A stretch of DNA of 64,000 nucleotides from Natrinema sp. DC36 (GCF_020405225.1 NZ_CP084472.1:1-64000), one strand, 5' to 3'; counted from the first letter of the stretch, positions 8,942-18,889 are shown. The notes: generated by a model from the letters alone, not told the origin. Made by a program: numbers and translations.

Positions 8942-9296
8942 ATTTTGTAGGGAACCACTGTATTGCTCAGTAGAGGCGAAGGCGTTACTGCGACGTTGCG
9001 AACGGAGTGAGCAGTTTGCTACGAGAGAGCATCGCTCTCTCGGCATCACGAAAGCGCGCTGAGCGCTTTCGAACGACACCGTCGAAGCGGGCGAAGCCCG
9101 CGGAGGCGGCCTTTTTAGCGTGGTTTTTTGCGCCAGCGCGGGACCTCCGGTCCCGCGGGTCATGCGAACGGGCGCTACGAACCCGAGGCGGAAAAGGTAC
9201 GTATGCATACGGACGACTCGGCCGATCTGCAGAGACTCGAGTGAAACCGATTCCTGAATTCGACTCTACCCAGCCCGTTCGAACGGGCAAAAAGGA
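8942..9296. repeat. Array of GC-rich palindromes (REP-like), no gene
   Basis: Four hairpin-forming palindromes stand in a row: 9022-9042 (CGAGAGAGC-ATC-GCTCTCTCG), 9050-9070 (GAAAGCGC...GCGCTTTC), 9087-9101 (GCGGGC-GAA-GCCCGC) and 9138-9156 (GCGGGACC-TCC-GGTCCCGC). The last palindrome and the bases after it (GGTCATGCGAACGGGCGCTA) match the inverted-repeat arms near 31.4 and 33.8 kb. No reliable gene lies in this stretch. Confidence 0.6.
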
Positions 9297-9899
9297 TCAC
9301 GCGCCGCGAGGTTCGGTCGCGGGCGGGGTCACGTCGTCCATCGGACGCCGAGCGGCCATCGCGACGGCCACCATCGAGAGCCCGGTCACGAGGAGGTTCG
9401 CGCCCACGAGCAGGCCGATAGCCCACGCCGCGGTGGCCGGAAAACCGACCCAGAGGAATCCGGCCAGGACGAGCGCGATGACGCCGCTGACGGCAATCGA
9501 GGTTCGACCGCGAGATCCGGGCATCCGCACGGCCATCGCGAGTTGTGCGATCCCGTCGATGGCCAGGTACGCTACGAGCGCGATCGTCAGCGTGACGAGG
9601 GCGATCGCGGGGGCCGCGAGGACGGCCAGTCCGGCGAGCACCGAGACGGCCGCGAGCGTCGTCTGCCAGACCGAGCCGCGCCAGCCGCGCGCCGTGAACG
9701 CGTGGACGCCGTGGACGATGCCGCCGACGACGAGCAATGCGCCGAGCGCGATCGACACCGAGAGCCCGGTGACGGCCGGGGCGGCCATCGCGAGGATCCC
9801 GATCAGTCCGACGATCCCGCCCGCGATCGCGAGGGGTCGCCAGTCGTTCTCGAGGGCGTAGCCCTCGTCGTCTCCGGTGGTTGCTGTGATACTGTTCAT
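9297..9899 (-). CDS. HdeD/DUF308-like six-helix membrane protein
   Basis: 200 aa from ATG 9899, six hydrophobic helices in three pairs (for example LAIAGGIVGLIGILAMAAPA), matching the HdeD/DUF308 family, which is tied to acid or envelope stress in bacteria; the role in archaea is unknown. A good TATA element at 9931-9940 supports this start over frames extending to 10064. The N-terminus is short and acidic and the C-terminus ends cytoplasmic with Arg/Pro. It stands alone. Confidence 0.88.
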   Translation of the reverse strand: MNSITATTGDDEGYALENDWRPLAIAGGIVGLIGILAMAAPAVTGLSVSIALGALLVVGGIVHGVHAFTARGWRGSVWQTTLAAVSVLAGLAVLAAPAIALVTLTIALVAYLAIDGIAQLAMAVRMPGSRGRTSIAVSGVIALVLAGFLWVGFPATAAWAIGLLVGANLLVTGLSMVAVAMAARRPMDDVTPPATEPRGA

Positions 9900-9930
9900 C
9901 TGCGTCACCGGTACTACGTACGTCGTGTAA

Positions 9931-9940
9931 GTATATAATA
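9931..9940 (-). promoter_or_regulatory. Box A of the HdeD-like gene
   Basis: On the minus strand TATTATATAC lies in an AT-rich island (9930-9956), giving a predicted transcript start near 9910 and a leader of about 10 bases. Confidence 0.55.
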
Positions 9941-10083
9941 CAAATATACGATTTGACAGTCGGTCGCGGAAACGGACCGGTCCGAAACCGGGACGAACGG
10001 CGTTTCGGGGTCTCTCGGGGCCGTATCGGACGCCGCTCAGACGACGGAAATACGGGCGAAGCACGGCAGTTATTTCGATGGGA

Positions 10084-10215
10084 ATGACATCACGGGTCGT
10101 GACCGACGATCGCGACGGCGACGTCCGCGAGTGTGATCTCTGCGGGGAACGGGTCCCGGCGGCCGTCTATCACGAGCACCTGCTCAAGTCGTGTCCCAGC
10201 CGTTCCGGGGAGTGA
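10084..10215 (+). CDS. 43-aa zinc-finger microprotein
   Basis: ATG 10084 to TGA 10215. The peptide contains ECDLCGERVPAAVYHEHLLKSC, written here only as its ligands: CxxC, then H-x2-H and a last Cys, a one-finger Zn site. Haloarchaea carry many such very short zinc-finger proteins, several of which act in stress or biofilm control. Codon use is normal for the genome. No partner is evident. Confidence 0.65.
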   Translation: MTSRVVTDDRDGDVRECDLCGERVPAAVYHEHLLKSCPSRSGE

Positions 10216-10472
10216 TCCGCCTCGAGCGACTCGGCTTTCCGGACTGTTCCGGGCCGAAGGCGAACGATAGCGACGTTTCCGGGAGACCGATCTCAGACGC
10301 CGGCGTTCGAGGACGATTCCGTGTCGCGCTCGAGACGTTCGTAGAGATAGTACGAGTACGCGGTAGTGATCGCGGCCGTCCGTCGCTACCGACGACTCCG
10401 GCGTCGGGTCGGTTTTCTCGAGCCGAGACGGTGGGAAACACCTTTCCGTCCCGTCGGAATCAGGGCGTGACA

Positions 10473-10619
10473 GTGACGGGAACGCAGAATTCAACCATCT
10501 GGGACTGTCCGAAGTGTGGCCGTTCCGTCAACCGATTTGTGAACGGCTGTCGGTGTCCGTCCTGTCGAGAGAACGTCTCCGAGCGCTGTGACTGCTGGTC
10601 CGACGCGACGAGCCGGTAA
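10473..10619 (+). CDS. 48-aa CPxCG-related double zinc-ribbon microprotein
   Basis: Starts at GTG 10473 (or GTG 10467, two codons longer). The sequence has four Cys pairs or clusters: CPKCG, then CRCPSC and CDC, matching the haloarchaeal small CPxCG zinc-finger group. The open frame extends upstream to 10191 but loses coding character there. Function unknown; nucleic-acid or protein binding is likely from the fold class. Confidence 0.6.
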   Translation: MTGTQNSTIWDCPKCGRSVNRFVNGCRCPSCRENVSERCDCWSDATSR

Positions 10620-10735
10620 CCCGGCCGCCGACTGAGAGGGTGTATCGGAGACGATCAGGGAGTCGGAAGACAGGACCGAGAGACACGACCGAGTCGAGAA
10701 TCACGAACCGTCCCGGTCGCGACGGATACACCCTC

Positions 10736-12487
10736 TCACTTCTCCTCGACGTGGCGGATCTCGGAGGCGACGCCGCGCGTGCTCTCGGCCATTTCGCGGC
10801 CGAACATCTCGGCGCGGCCGACGGCGAACGCCTTCGGTCCCTCGACGACCACCTCGTCGCCGACGCGGATGTCCTCGTCGGCGTCGACGACGCCCGGCGC
10901 GAGCACGCTGCCGTGGGGGACGAAACCGTCGATCTCGACGCGCTTCGTCGGCGCATCGCTCTCGAGCCACCGCCTCGCCCCCGCGAGCGTGAAGGAGAGG
11001 GTGCCGTACTGGGGAACCATCGTCGCGAGCTGGGTGTCCTCGTTATCGCGGACCTGGATCTTGGGGTACCGACTCGTGGTCTGGATGTCCTCGAAGAGGT
11101 CGTCGCCGGCTCCGTCGCCCAGCAGGTAGTCCGCGATCGCGCGGACGGTGTTGTGCTCGCGCTCGCGCTTGGAGTACTTCAGTTCGCCCGACAGCGCTTG
11201 CGAGAGGGTCGCGAGCGACTCGTCGTCGGTCGGATGCCGGTCGACTGTATAGGTAATATCGAGCTCGAGTCGGTCCTCGACGCGTTCGACGATGTCGCGG
11301 TAGCCCTCGTCGGGGACGTGGGCGATGATCTCCGGATAGTCGTTGCGCTCGAGGTAGCGCTGCAGGACGTCGGCGACGAACTGCTTTTCGTCTTCGGACC
11401 AGCGGCCGGTCACGACAGTGTCGTAGTGTTGGGCGGGGTAGGTCGTCTCGAGTTCCTGCGGGACGACGCCGATTGGGCTGGTCATCGAGACGAGGTGGGC
11501 GCGCCACTGAATCGCGTCGTGGAACTGGCGGTGGCTCTGCGACTCGCTGTAGGGCTTTGCGGCCGAACACGGAACGAGCACGAGCGGATTCTCGAACCGG
11601 TTGCGGTACCGCGTCGTCACCCGGTCTGCGAAGCGCTGGATCTCCACCCGGCGAAGGGTGTCCGCGGACGCGGCGTCGATCTGGGCGTCCCGAAGGATAG
11701 GCGTGCGCTCCTCGAGGTAGCCCCACTGCGAATCCAGTTCGCGCATCGCGGCGGTGAGCCACTGGTCGTGGCGGGCCTGTCCCTCGACGTAATCCCGGAG
11801 GCGGCCGTCCCGGATCCGACGGCGGACGATCGCCAGTTCTGACTCGAGGGCGTTGACGTTGTGTTCCGCACAGTCCTCGCGGGTGAACTCCTCGCGGGGC
11901 CGTTGGCAGGCGGGACACGAGCAGGGGAGCTCCTCGAGATCCTCGAGGAAGTACGCCTCGTCGGTCGTCAGATAGCGGCCCTCGGTGCCCTTCACGACAG
12001 CGGCGGTCTCGTCGAACAGATCGACGCCGGCGTAGGCCAGCAGGGCGACGTTCCGCGGCGTCGCGACGCCGGAAAACAGCAGGGCGGTGTCGGCGGGAAT
12101 CGCCTCCCGGACGGTCACGACGGCCTCGACCAGCGCAGCGCCGTGGCCCATCACCGACTGGACGTTCGAGAGGGCGTAGGCGTCCGTCCCCTGGGATTCG
12201 ACGCTCTCGCTCGAGACGACCGCGACGCTGGGATACTCGACGTCGGGGGAGTCGACGGCGAACGACTCCTGAACTTCCTCGGCGGTGCCGCCGGGGAACG
12301 CCCGGTGGGGGAGCACCGTGAGCCGCGACTCGTCGCCCGCGGGAATCCCGCGATCCTCGCTCCAGAGCGAGCCCGCGTCCTCGAGGACGTCGTCGACGAG
12401 TGCGGGCGTCGTCACCGGCGAAGAGAGGCGGAGTTCGCCCACGCGCGCGGCCCCGTCGCGCTCGTGTACTTCGAAATACTCGGTCAT
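10736..12487 (-). CDS. arcS: Archaeosine synthase, alpha subunit ArcS
   Basis: 583 aa. ArcS is a TGT paralog that, with RaSEA, converts preQ0 at position 15 of archaeal tRNA to archaeosine; it attaches lysine to preQ0. Seen: an N-terminal TGT-like barrel at residues about 1-330 with the zinc motif LPCSCPACQR, a central DUF5591-like region (NPLVLVPCSAAKPYS), and a C-terminal PUA domain at about 505-580 (KRVEIDGFVPHGSVLAPGV). Full length for the family. Its partners tgtA (16.1 kb) and raSEA (17.7 kb) are close but not in one operon. Confidence 0.93.
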   Translation of the reverse strand: MTEYFEVHERDGAARVGELRLSSPVTTPALVDDVLEDAGSLWSEDRGIPAGDESRLTVLPHRAFPGGTAEEVQESFAVDSPDVEYPSVAVVSSESVESQGTDAYALSNVQSVMGHGAALVEAVVTVREAIPADTALLFSGVATPRNVALLAYAGVDLFDETAAVVKGTEGRYLTTDEAYFLEDLEELPCSCPACQRPREEFTREDCAEHNVNALESELAIVRRRIRDGRLRDYVEGQARHDQWLTAAMRELDSQWGYLEERTPILRDAQIDAASADTLRRVEIQRFADRVTTRYRNRFENPLVLVPCSAAKPYSESQSHRQFHDAIQWRAHLVSMTSPIGVVPQELETTYPAQHYDTVVTGRWSEDEKQFVADVLQRYLERNDYPEIIAHVPDEGYRDIVERVEDRLELDITYTVDRHPTDDESLATLSQALSGELKYSKREREHNTVRAIADYLLGDGAGDDLFEDIQTTSRYPKIQVRDNEDTQLATMVPQYGTLSFTLAGARRWLESDAPTKRVEIDGFVPHGSVLAPGVVDADEDIRVGDEVVVEGPKAFAVGRAEMFGREMAESTRGVASEIRHVEEK

Positions 12488-12743
12488 ACTCGATATGACC
12501 GCGGCGAGCGAAAGAGGTTGTCGATAGCGAGCGGTCCCGCGGCCGGACTCCGAGCGTGCTCGAGCTGCCGGTGAACGTCTCGAGGCGAGCGAATCTGGAG
12601 ACTCCTACGGGCGATTCACGAGCTGCATACCCGTCGTTTATCGTGAATATTTCGGCGTGGATTACTGAGTATCAAAACTGAATCCATTGCAGGATAGTTG
12701 GGAAAATTAATCTTTATGCTCTTGCAGTTGGAGGTCACCCTAT

Positions 12744-14753
12744 ATGTCATCGGAAACAAAACTGCGATCGACGGACGGGTTCAGAGCGTTTCTGGCCGTG
12801 TTCCTGGTCGCAGTCGTTGGGGTAGCGACGATCGGACTGCCGATCGTCTTCGGGGGAATGACGACGACCGTCGAAGCGACCGAGCCGGAGCCAGAGTTCG
12901 AATCGTACGACTCGATCTCGCAAGCCGAATCGCAACTCGGTTCGGCCGACGAGATCTATCTCGGGGAGAACGGCAGCGCCGTCCTTCGCTATGACGATGA
13001 AACGAACGTCGACACGCTCGAGGTGGGGATGGACGTCAGCGAAGGACTGGTCCACGTGCTGGTGGTCGACGACGTCGAGAACCCCGACGACGAACTCGAG
13101 TCGGCGAATTTCTCGACGATCCTCGATAAGCAGGGGCTCTCCGGGAGCGGTTCGATGGTCATGCAGCAACCCGACGACCTCGAGAACTTCGAACTCGACG
13201 TCTCCGGCGAAGTCTCCGAAGAGACGAACGAGTTCGAGGGCTCCGCGTCCGGCACGTTCGACAGCGAAGCAACGACGACCGGAGCGGTCAGTACGAACGG
13301 TCACGTCACTGCAACTGCAGACCGACTCGAGACGAGCGGGAGCGTCTCGGTCGACTCGTCCGAAGCGTCGGGTGCCGACGGGGCCGACGAGTATCTCGAC
13401 GTCTCGCTGCAGGAGACGAGCGACGGCTACGAGGTCGACGTCGCACGGGAGATAACCGTCGACGCCACGTCGGCCGATCAGTGGTCGACACAGGAACAGG
13501 CCGAACGGACGCTCTGGCGGAACTATGGCGTCTACGCCGCGTTGTTGGGCGGGTCCAGTGAGATCGACGTCACGAAACACGATTTCGAGGAGAGATCGAA
13601 CGGCGAACACCGGCTCGACATCGAATTCACCGTCGAGTACACGGGTGTCGACGGCGGCATCGAAGAGCGACTCACGGATCAGCTGGCGAGCGATCCGACG
13701 ATGGATCTGAGTCGATCGGAGGCGCAGGCGATCGCGACCAGCGTCACCGACGTCGATATCGAGACGCTCGAGTTCATGATCGACGAACGCGGTAGCTCGA
13801 CGGCCGTCGAATGGGATGTCGCGATCGCAAACTACGACGAGCTGACGGTCGAACTGCTCGATCTGGCGGAAGCGACCAGCACGAACGACCAGCTCCCGGC
13901 GGAGGACCTCGAGAACGCACGGACGGCCTTCGAAGCCCAGCAAGCGGCTGCTCTCGAGATGAATCTCGACTGGGACGGCTCGATCGAACAGACGTCGTCC
14001 GACGAGATGACGCTCGACGCCTCACTGACGAGCGACACCGAAAACTGGGACGCTTACATCGACGAACTCGAGTCTCGAGGCGTCGAACCCCCGAACGACG
14101 TTACGTTCGACCTGTCGGCCGAAACCGACGGCGACCAGCTCGCGATCGACGGCGAGTTCGAACTCGGGGCCGAGGATCTGGCCAGTCAGGCGGTCAAAAA
14201 CTGGGCGCAATCGGCCCAGACCGGACCGATGTCGCCGACGTCCCCGGAAGCCGATCAGTTCGTTTCGGCGCTGGCAGAATCCGAACTCGAGGTCCTCCGC
14301 GTCGACGCGGGTATCGACGACGGCACGGTGCGCGTCGAAGGCGGGGCGCGGTTCGACGACATGAGCACGCTCACCGAGACGGTCAGCGAGAGCATGGCTA
14401 TCAGCGGGATCGCGACCGAACAGGACGGAGAGACGGCGTCGATGTACGTCTACGTCGACGACATGGGCGAGGTCGACACCGCGTCGGCGACGAAATCCGA
14501 TCTCGAGCAGTTCAGTGTGGTCGATTCCGAGACCACCGTCCACCGAGCCGGCGAGTGGGACGACGACCTCCCCGCGATCGAGACCGAGGAAATGAGCGAG
14601 TTCCTCGAGACCCAGGACGACGAAAACACGGCGGAAAGCGGTGACGAGGACGAAGACGACGGTTCCGATAGCGTTCCCGGCTTCGGAATCGGAATCGGAC
14701 TCGCGTCGATCGCCGGGCTGCTAACGGCGCTCGTGCTCCGACGGCGAGCGTAA
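12744..14753 (+). CDS. Secreted PGF-CTERM surface protein, function unknown
   Basis: 669 aa. An N-terminal hydrophobic segment (residues about 14-36, AFLAVFLVAVVGVATIGLP) acts as signal or anchor. The long acidic Glu/Asp/Ser/Thr-rich ectodomain has no recognised enzyme motif. The C-terminus is a PGF-CTERM tripartite signal: acidic stretch, PGFG, a transmembrane helix and RRR, a substrate pattern for archaeosortase A and lipid anchoring. A TTTATG box A (12713-12718) suggests a leaderless start, although GGAGGT at 12730-12735 could be an SD site. The repeated beta-rich character suggests a cell-surface role. Confidence 0.85.
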   Translation: MSSETKLRSTDGFRAFLAVFLVAVVGVATIGLPIVFGGMTTTVEATEPEPEFESYDSISQAESQLGSADEIYLGENGSAVLRYDDETNVDTLEVGMDVSEGLVHVLVVDDVENPDDELESANFSTILDKQGLSGSGSMVMQQPDDLENFELDVSGEVSEETNEFEGSASGTFDSEATTTGAVSTNGHVTATADRLETSGSVSVDSSEASGADGADEYLDVSLQETSDGYEVDVAREITVDATSADQWSTQEQAERTLWRNYGVYAALLGGSSEIDVTKHDFEERSNGEHRLDIEFTVEYTGVDGGIEERLTDQLASDPTMDLSRSEAQAIATSVTDVDIETLEFMIDERGSSTAVEWDVAIANYDELTVELLDLAEATSTNDQLPAEDLENARTAFEAQQAAALEMNLDWDGSIEQTSSDEMTLDASLTSDTENWDAYIDELESRGVEPPNDVTFDLSAETDGDQLAIDGEFELGAEDLASQAVKNWAQSAQTGPMSPTSPEADQFVSALAESELEVLRVDAGIDDGTVRVEGGARFDDMSTLTETVSESMAISGIATEQDGETASMYVYVDDMGEVDTASATKSDLEQFSVVDSETTVHRAGEWDDDLPAIETEEMSEFLETQDDENTAESGDEDEDDGSDSVPGFGIGIGLASIAGLLTALVLRRRA

Positions 14754-14857
14754 CGCATCGGCGATCGGTGCGACCGTTCTTTTGGCGACGTCGGTACCAG
14801 CACCCGACAGCAGCGCCGGGTGTGCGATCGGACGATCGTTCGGACGGCGAGACGCGG

Positions 14858-15214
14858 CTAAACGGTCTCGAGGAACGTCGCGGTCGCCGACGTGTGCCCG
14901 CGGTTGAACGAGAGGATCTTGATCCGGATCACGTCGGTCGGCTCGCAGCCGCCGGGGACGTCCTCGACGAAGACGACGAACCCTTCTATTTTGCCGACCG
15001 CCTGTCGCTCGCCGGAGTGGTGGTCGGTAAATTCGCTGATAGCGACGCTCTCGACGTCGCCGATCTCAACCGGTGGGTCGCGCTTCTGGGCCGCTCTGTG
15101 ACGGTCCCGGGATCGCCGCTCGTCCGCGGAGCCACCGCGGATCCGTTTGAATACCCACGAGCCGAACACGAGGACGACGAGCAGGCCGATACCGAGCACC
15201 GCTTGATCGAGCAT
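14858..15214 (-). CDS. Membrane-anchored TRAM-domain protein
   Basis: 118 aa from ATG 15214. A single N-terminal transmembrane helix (LDQAVLGIGLLVVLVFGSWVF), an Arg-rich linker and a C-terminal TRAM domain at about 50-118 (VAISEFTDHHSGERQAVGKI, then GHTSATATFLE). TRAM is an RNA-binding beta-barrel found in tRNA-modifying enzymes and as an archaeal RNA chaperone. Its position between arcS and tgtA is suggestive but unproven. It is divergent from the HalOD1 gene. Confidence 0.85.
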   Translation of the reverse strand: MLDQAVLGIGLLVVLVFGSWVFKRIRGGSADERRSRDRHRAAQKRDPPVEIGDVESVAISEFTDHHSGERQAVGKIEGFVVFVEDVPGGCEPTDVIRIKILSFNRGHTSATATFLETV

Positions 15215-15382
15215 ACTGAAACGGGCCGGCGCGTGGGGCTTCCGTGTTCCGATTCCGACGGCGCGTCGGTGACCGGGATCGATCACCGCGGGTCGGAAAC
15301 GCTTTTCGCCGACGGTGCGACGGTCGAGTACGGCTCTCGAATCGCCGCTGCCCTTTTACCTCCCCGTCCGTTCGAATACGTC

Positions 15383-15706
15383 GTGACCTTCTCATTCAGC
15401 GGATCGACCGGTGACGGCAGCAGCGAGCCATTACATATCGCCGTCATTCGCGCGGTTGCAGCGCACCGGAAGGTAGATCCGATCGAGTTGCCACCCCTCT
15501 ACGAGTGGATCGACCCCGATTCGCTGGACGCCCTCTTCGAGCCGACGCGACGCAACGGCCCCCGACGTGGTCGTCTCGAGTTCACATACGATGGCCACGC
15601 GATCACCGTGGACTGCACCGACGACGTCACGATTTCGGTCGATGGCTCGCCGGCCGCCGAATCAATCACGGCCGGATCCGACCGCGGGACCCCCACCGGC
15701 GCGTAA
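15383..15706 (+). CDS. HalOD1 output-domain protein
   Basis: 107 aa from GTG 15383. The HalOD1 domain fills it: an N-terminal helix (HIAVIRAVAAHRKVDPIELP), PPLYEWIDPDSLDALFEPTR, then a beta-pair ending in DDVTISVDG. In longer proteins HalOD1 is attached to receivers, so it is thought to be a signalling output; the mechanism is unknown. A TTTTAC box about 28 bases upstream supports the leaderless GTG. A paralog lies at 23596-23910. Confidence 0.8.
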   Translation: MTFSFSGSTGDGSSEPLHIAVIRAVAAHRKVDPIELPPLYEWIDPDSLDALFEPTRRNGPRRGRLEFTYDGHAITVDCTDDVTISVDGSPAAESITAGSDRGTPTGA

Positions 15707-16065
15707 CTCGAGTTGTCGGTCACCCCGCGTCCGACTGCCGGACGACGATTTCACTTCGTACTGGAATCCGCCCGACTGGAATACATTCGACCCGCAGCGT
15801 GATTCGATTCGAGCGGTGCGCTCGGCTCGAGTGACCGACCGAACGGTAGCGAAAACGAATCCGAAACCGATCCGAGCGGAAACGAATCGGCTACCGGAGC
15901 GGACGAAGCGCCGAATCCGGTGCCTTCAGTACCCTTGTCGGCACGGCCGGCGGTGCGGTTCTCGCTGCTCGTCGGCTCGCCTCGAGCGATGCCGATCAAC
16001 CGAACGACGACTGACGCTGCGCGCGTCGGCCGTGGCGACGCGAGTTCGGCAGTGGGAAACCGTCG
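15707..16065. other. Intergenic, no feature recognised
   Basis: 359 bases between the HalOD1 gene and the tgtA stop. Short frames on either strand have poor codon character. No palindrome array or RNA structure stands out. Confidence 0.5.
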
Positions 16066-17550
16066 TCACCGGCCGTCGTTACCCCGGAGATCGACGAAAT
16101 CGACAGAGTCGGGAACGCGCTCGAGGACGCCCGCGGGCCATCCCCGATGCGCGAGCGTGACCGCAGCGTCCGGATTCACCTCGACGAGCCGAGCGACGCC
16201 GTCGGCCGCGGCCTCGAGCGCCGCCCGATCGGTCCGCTCGGGGACTTCCGCGGTGAGCGGGTAGCTCCTCGAGAGCGCCCGCGGGAAGGGACCGAACGGC
16301 GGCTCGACGCGCCAGGCATCGTCGAACTCGTCGCTTCGCGGGGAATCCCCCTCCGTGAGCAACAGGGAGTCGGGGACGGACAGCCGCTCGAGGCGCTCGT
16401 GGTGGCGGACGACCTCGGGCCGGCGCGCGCTCTCGTGGGAGGTGTAGAAAAACGACCCCTTCGAGACGGGATCCGAGCGCTCGAGCTGGGCGGCGTGATC
16501 GAGCAGCGTGCGATAGCCGTCGAGCATCGTCGGGTGGGCGCGGGCGCGCTGCTCGACGAGTTCGAGCAGGTTTCCGGCGCGGATCGCCTCCTTGATCCGG
16601 CGGATCTCGGCGAAGGTGACGTGGAGGTTGTGCGCGGCCAGTTCCGACTCGCGTTCGTCGTCGGGGAGCGCGCGGAGTTCGTCGGGCGAGTACTCGGTAC
16701 AGACGGCACAGGAACAGGGGAGGTACTCGAGGTCCGCGAGGTGACGGGTTCCCCGAACCGTCAGATAGCGGTCGTCGCGGGCGTAGAGCGCGTAGGCCGC
16801 CGAGTCGAACAGGTCACAGCCCATCGCGACGGCGAGCGCGAACATCATGGGGTGACCGGCACCGAAGAGGTGGACCGGCGCGTCGGCTCCCAGCCCGCGT
16901 TTGGCGGCGGCGACGACGTCGATCATGTCGTCGTAGCGGTAGTCGTTCATAAGGGGGACGACCGCGCCGACCGGGAACACGTCGAGATCGGTCCCGTCGG
17001 CGTGTCGACCGGCACGCTCGCGGAGGTCCGGATAGGTCGACCCCTGGACCGGCGCGCTGACGAGCATCTCGCCCGTGTCGGCGGCCTCGGCGATCTCGAG
17101 TCGCTCCTGCGTCGTCTCGAGGTCTGCGTCGGCCCGTTCGTGGGGGACGTCCGGCGGAGTCGGGATGTCGACCGGCGTGGCGATATCGGAGCCGATCTCG
17201 CGCTGAAAGGCGAGGATTTCCTCGGTCGTCACGTCGATCTCGCCGTATTCCGACAGCTGAAAGGAGCCGGAGTCAGTCATGATCGCGCCCGGGAAGTCCA
17301 GAAGTTCGTGCAGGCCCTTCTCGAGGGCGCGTTCGTGAAGGGTATCGTCGCCGTGGATGATGTATGAGTTCGTGATCAGGATTTCCGCGCCGAACTCCGT
17401 GGCGAGCCGGCGAGGGCTGATCGTATCCAGATTCGGATTGATCACCGGCAGCAGCGCCGGGGTTTCGACGGTGACGTCGGCACGGGGGACGGTGAGTTCC
17501 CCGATACGACCGCCGGCGTCGGTATCCCGGACTTCGAAGCACTCGCGCAT
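16066..17550 (-). CDS. tgtA: tRNA-guanine(15) transglycosylase (archaeosine TGT)
   Basis: 494 aa. Exchanges guanine-15 of tRNA for preQ0, the first tRNA-level step to archaeosine. Seen: the substrate-binding loop MTDSGSFQ, the nucleophile region [20 protein letters not shown], the zinc site [11 protein letters not shown], and the archaeal C-terminal extension of about 150 residues. ATG 17550 matches the family N-terminus ([20 protein letters not shown]) and is preferred over an in-frame start at 17595. The gene is divergent from raSEA, with 183 bases between them that probably hold both promoters. Confidence 0.95.
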   Translation of the reverse strand: MRECFEVRDTDAGGRIGELTVPRADVTVETPALLPVINPNLDTISPRRLATEFGAEILITNSYIIHGDDTLHERALEKGLHELLDFPGAIMTDSGSFQLSEYGEIDVTTEEILAFQREIGSDIATPVDIPTPPDVPHERADADLETTQERLEIAEAADTGEMLVSAPVQGSTYPDLRERAGRHADGTDLDVFPVGAVVPLMNDYRYDDMIDVVAAAKRGLGADAPVHLFGAGHPMMFALAVAMGCDLFDSAAYALYARDDRYLTVRGTRHLADLEYLPCSCAVCTEYSPDELRALPDDERESELAAHNLHVTFAEIRRIKEAIRAGNLLELVEQRARAHPTMLDGYRTLLDHAAQLERSDPVSKGSFFYTSHESARRPEVVRHHERLERLSVPDSLLLTEGDSPRSDEFDDAWRVEPPFGPFPRALSRSYPLTAEVPERTDRAALEAAADGVARLVEVNPDAAVTLAHRGWPAGVLERVPDSVDFVDLRGNDGR

Positions 17551-17733
17551 TGACCCTGGGTTGGACCGTCGGACGTAAGTCGTGACGGTTTTCACCTGGC
17601 TGACCGGAGCGGCACGACTCGTTCCGAACCGTTTGCGCGAGGCTTTCGAGACGAAGATAGCCGAGAACGATCCCGTGATCAGTGAGGAGGGGAGACGAAG
17701 GCGCTTTACGCTGCGGGCCGCTTTCGTCCCCTA

Positions 17734-18834
17734 ATGAGTAAACCCACGCCCGAAGTCTACGAGCAGGGCAAGGGCATGGACGCCCACAATCAGGCGATGC
17801 GGGAGATCCGCTCTCGCAAGGAGGCCAGCTACGATCCCCACGAGCCCACGCGCGTCTGGCTCGACGAGGACAACACTCCCGACGGCGTCAAGACGAGTCT
17901 GACGATCATTCTCAACACCGGCGGCTGCCGGTGGGCCCGCGCCGGCGGCTGTACGATGTGTGGCTACGTCGCCGAGAGCGTCGACGGCGGCTCCGTGAGA
18001 CACGACGCCCTGATGGATCAGATCGATATCTGTCTGGAACACGAGGAAGACAACGCCGAGGAGCCGGCCGACCTGATCAAAATCTACACCTCCGGGTCCT
18101 TCCTCGACGAGCGCGAGGTCGGCGCGGAGAGCCGCCGAGCGATCGCCGACACCTTCGCCGACCGCGAGCGCATCGTCCTCGAGTCCCTGCCCGATTTCGT
18201 CGACCGCGAGAAGATCGGCGACTTCACCCGGCACGGCATCGATACGGACATCGCGATCGGCCTCGAGACGGCCACCGACCGCGTGCGCCACGACTGCGTG
18301 AACAAGTATTTCGACTTCGCGGACTTCGAGGACGCCTGTGCGGAAGCCGCCGTTGCAGACGAGAACGCTGGCGGCGACACGGCGGCCGGGATCAAGGCCT
18401 ACCTCCTGATGAAGCCGCCCTTCCTCACCGAGTCCGAAGCGGTGGCGGACATGATCTCCTCGATCGAACGCTGTGCGGACGTCGACGGCTGTCACACCGT
18501 CTCGATGAACCCGTGTAACGTCCAGCGCTACACGATGGTCGACGACCTCTACTTCAACGACGGGTACCGCCCGCCGTGGCTCTGGTCGGTGGCACACGTA
18601 CTTGAGGAAACGGCTGATGTCGACGCCATCGTCGTCTCCGACCCCGTGGGCCACGGCTCCGATCGCGGCCCGCACAACTGCACGGAGTGCGACGACCGCG
18701 TCCAGAAGGCGATCAAGGACTTCGACCTGCGGCAGGATCCGTCGGTCTTCGAGCAGGTCTCCTGCGAGTGCGAACTGACCTGGGAGACCGTCATCGAGCG
18801 CGAACGGAGCTTCAATCAGCCGCTGACTCGATAG
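17734..18834 (+). CDS. raSEA: Archaeosine synthase radical SAM subunit RaSEA
   Basis: 366 aa. RaSEA cleaves the lysine adduct made by ArcS to give archaeosine, using a radical SAM reaction. The cluster ligands are spaced CRWARAGGCTMC (Cx7CxxC), followed by GSFLDEREV and GLETATDRVR, typical of the Elp3-like branch in which TIGR01210 proteins fall. A C-terminal Cys-rich segment (CTECDDRV, SCECELTW) may bind zinc or tRNA. It starts on the opposite strand next to tgtA, so the enzymes of the pathway are neighbours. Confidence 0.92.
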   Translation: MSKPTPEVYEQGKGMDAHNQAMREIRSRKEASYDPHEPTRVWLDEDNTPDGVKTSLTIILNTGGCRWARAGGCTMCGYVAESVDGGSVRHDALMDQIDICLEHEEDNAEEPADLIKIYTSGSFLDEREVGAESRRAIADTFADRERIVLESLPDFVDREKIGDFTRHGIDTDIAIGLETATDRVRHDCVNKYFDFADFEDACAEAAVADENAGGDTAAGIKAYLLMKPPFLTESEAVADMISSIERCADVDGCHTVSMNPCNVQRYTMVDDLYFNDGYRPPWLWSVAHVLEETADVDAIVVSDPVGHGSDRGPHNCTECDDRVQKAIKDFDLRQDPSVFEQVSCECELTWETVIERERSFNQPLTR

Positions 18835-18889
18835 CGAAACCACCGATAGCTGCCGACTCGATGGCTTCTGGTTGTAGAAGCCGGCCGCA

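Noticed and set aside
8942-9176. CRISPR array
   Set aside because: The repeats are different palindromes without equal spacers.
10640-11842. 400-codon frame opposite arcS
   Set aside because: Same strand-symmetric codon artefact; arcS has family motifs.
16147-17367. 406-codon frame opposite tgtA
   Set aside because: Shadow of tgtA caused by third-position GC; no recognisable domain.
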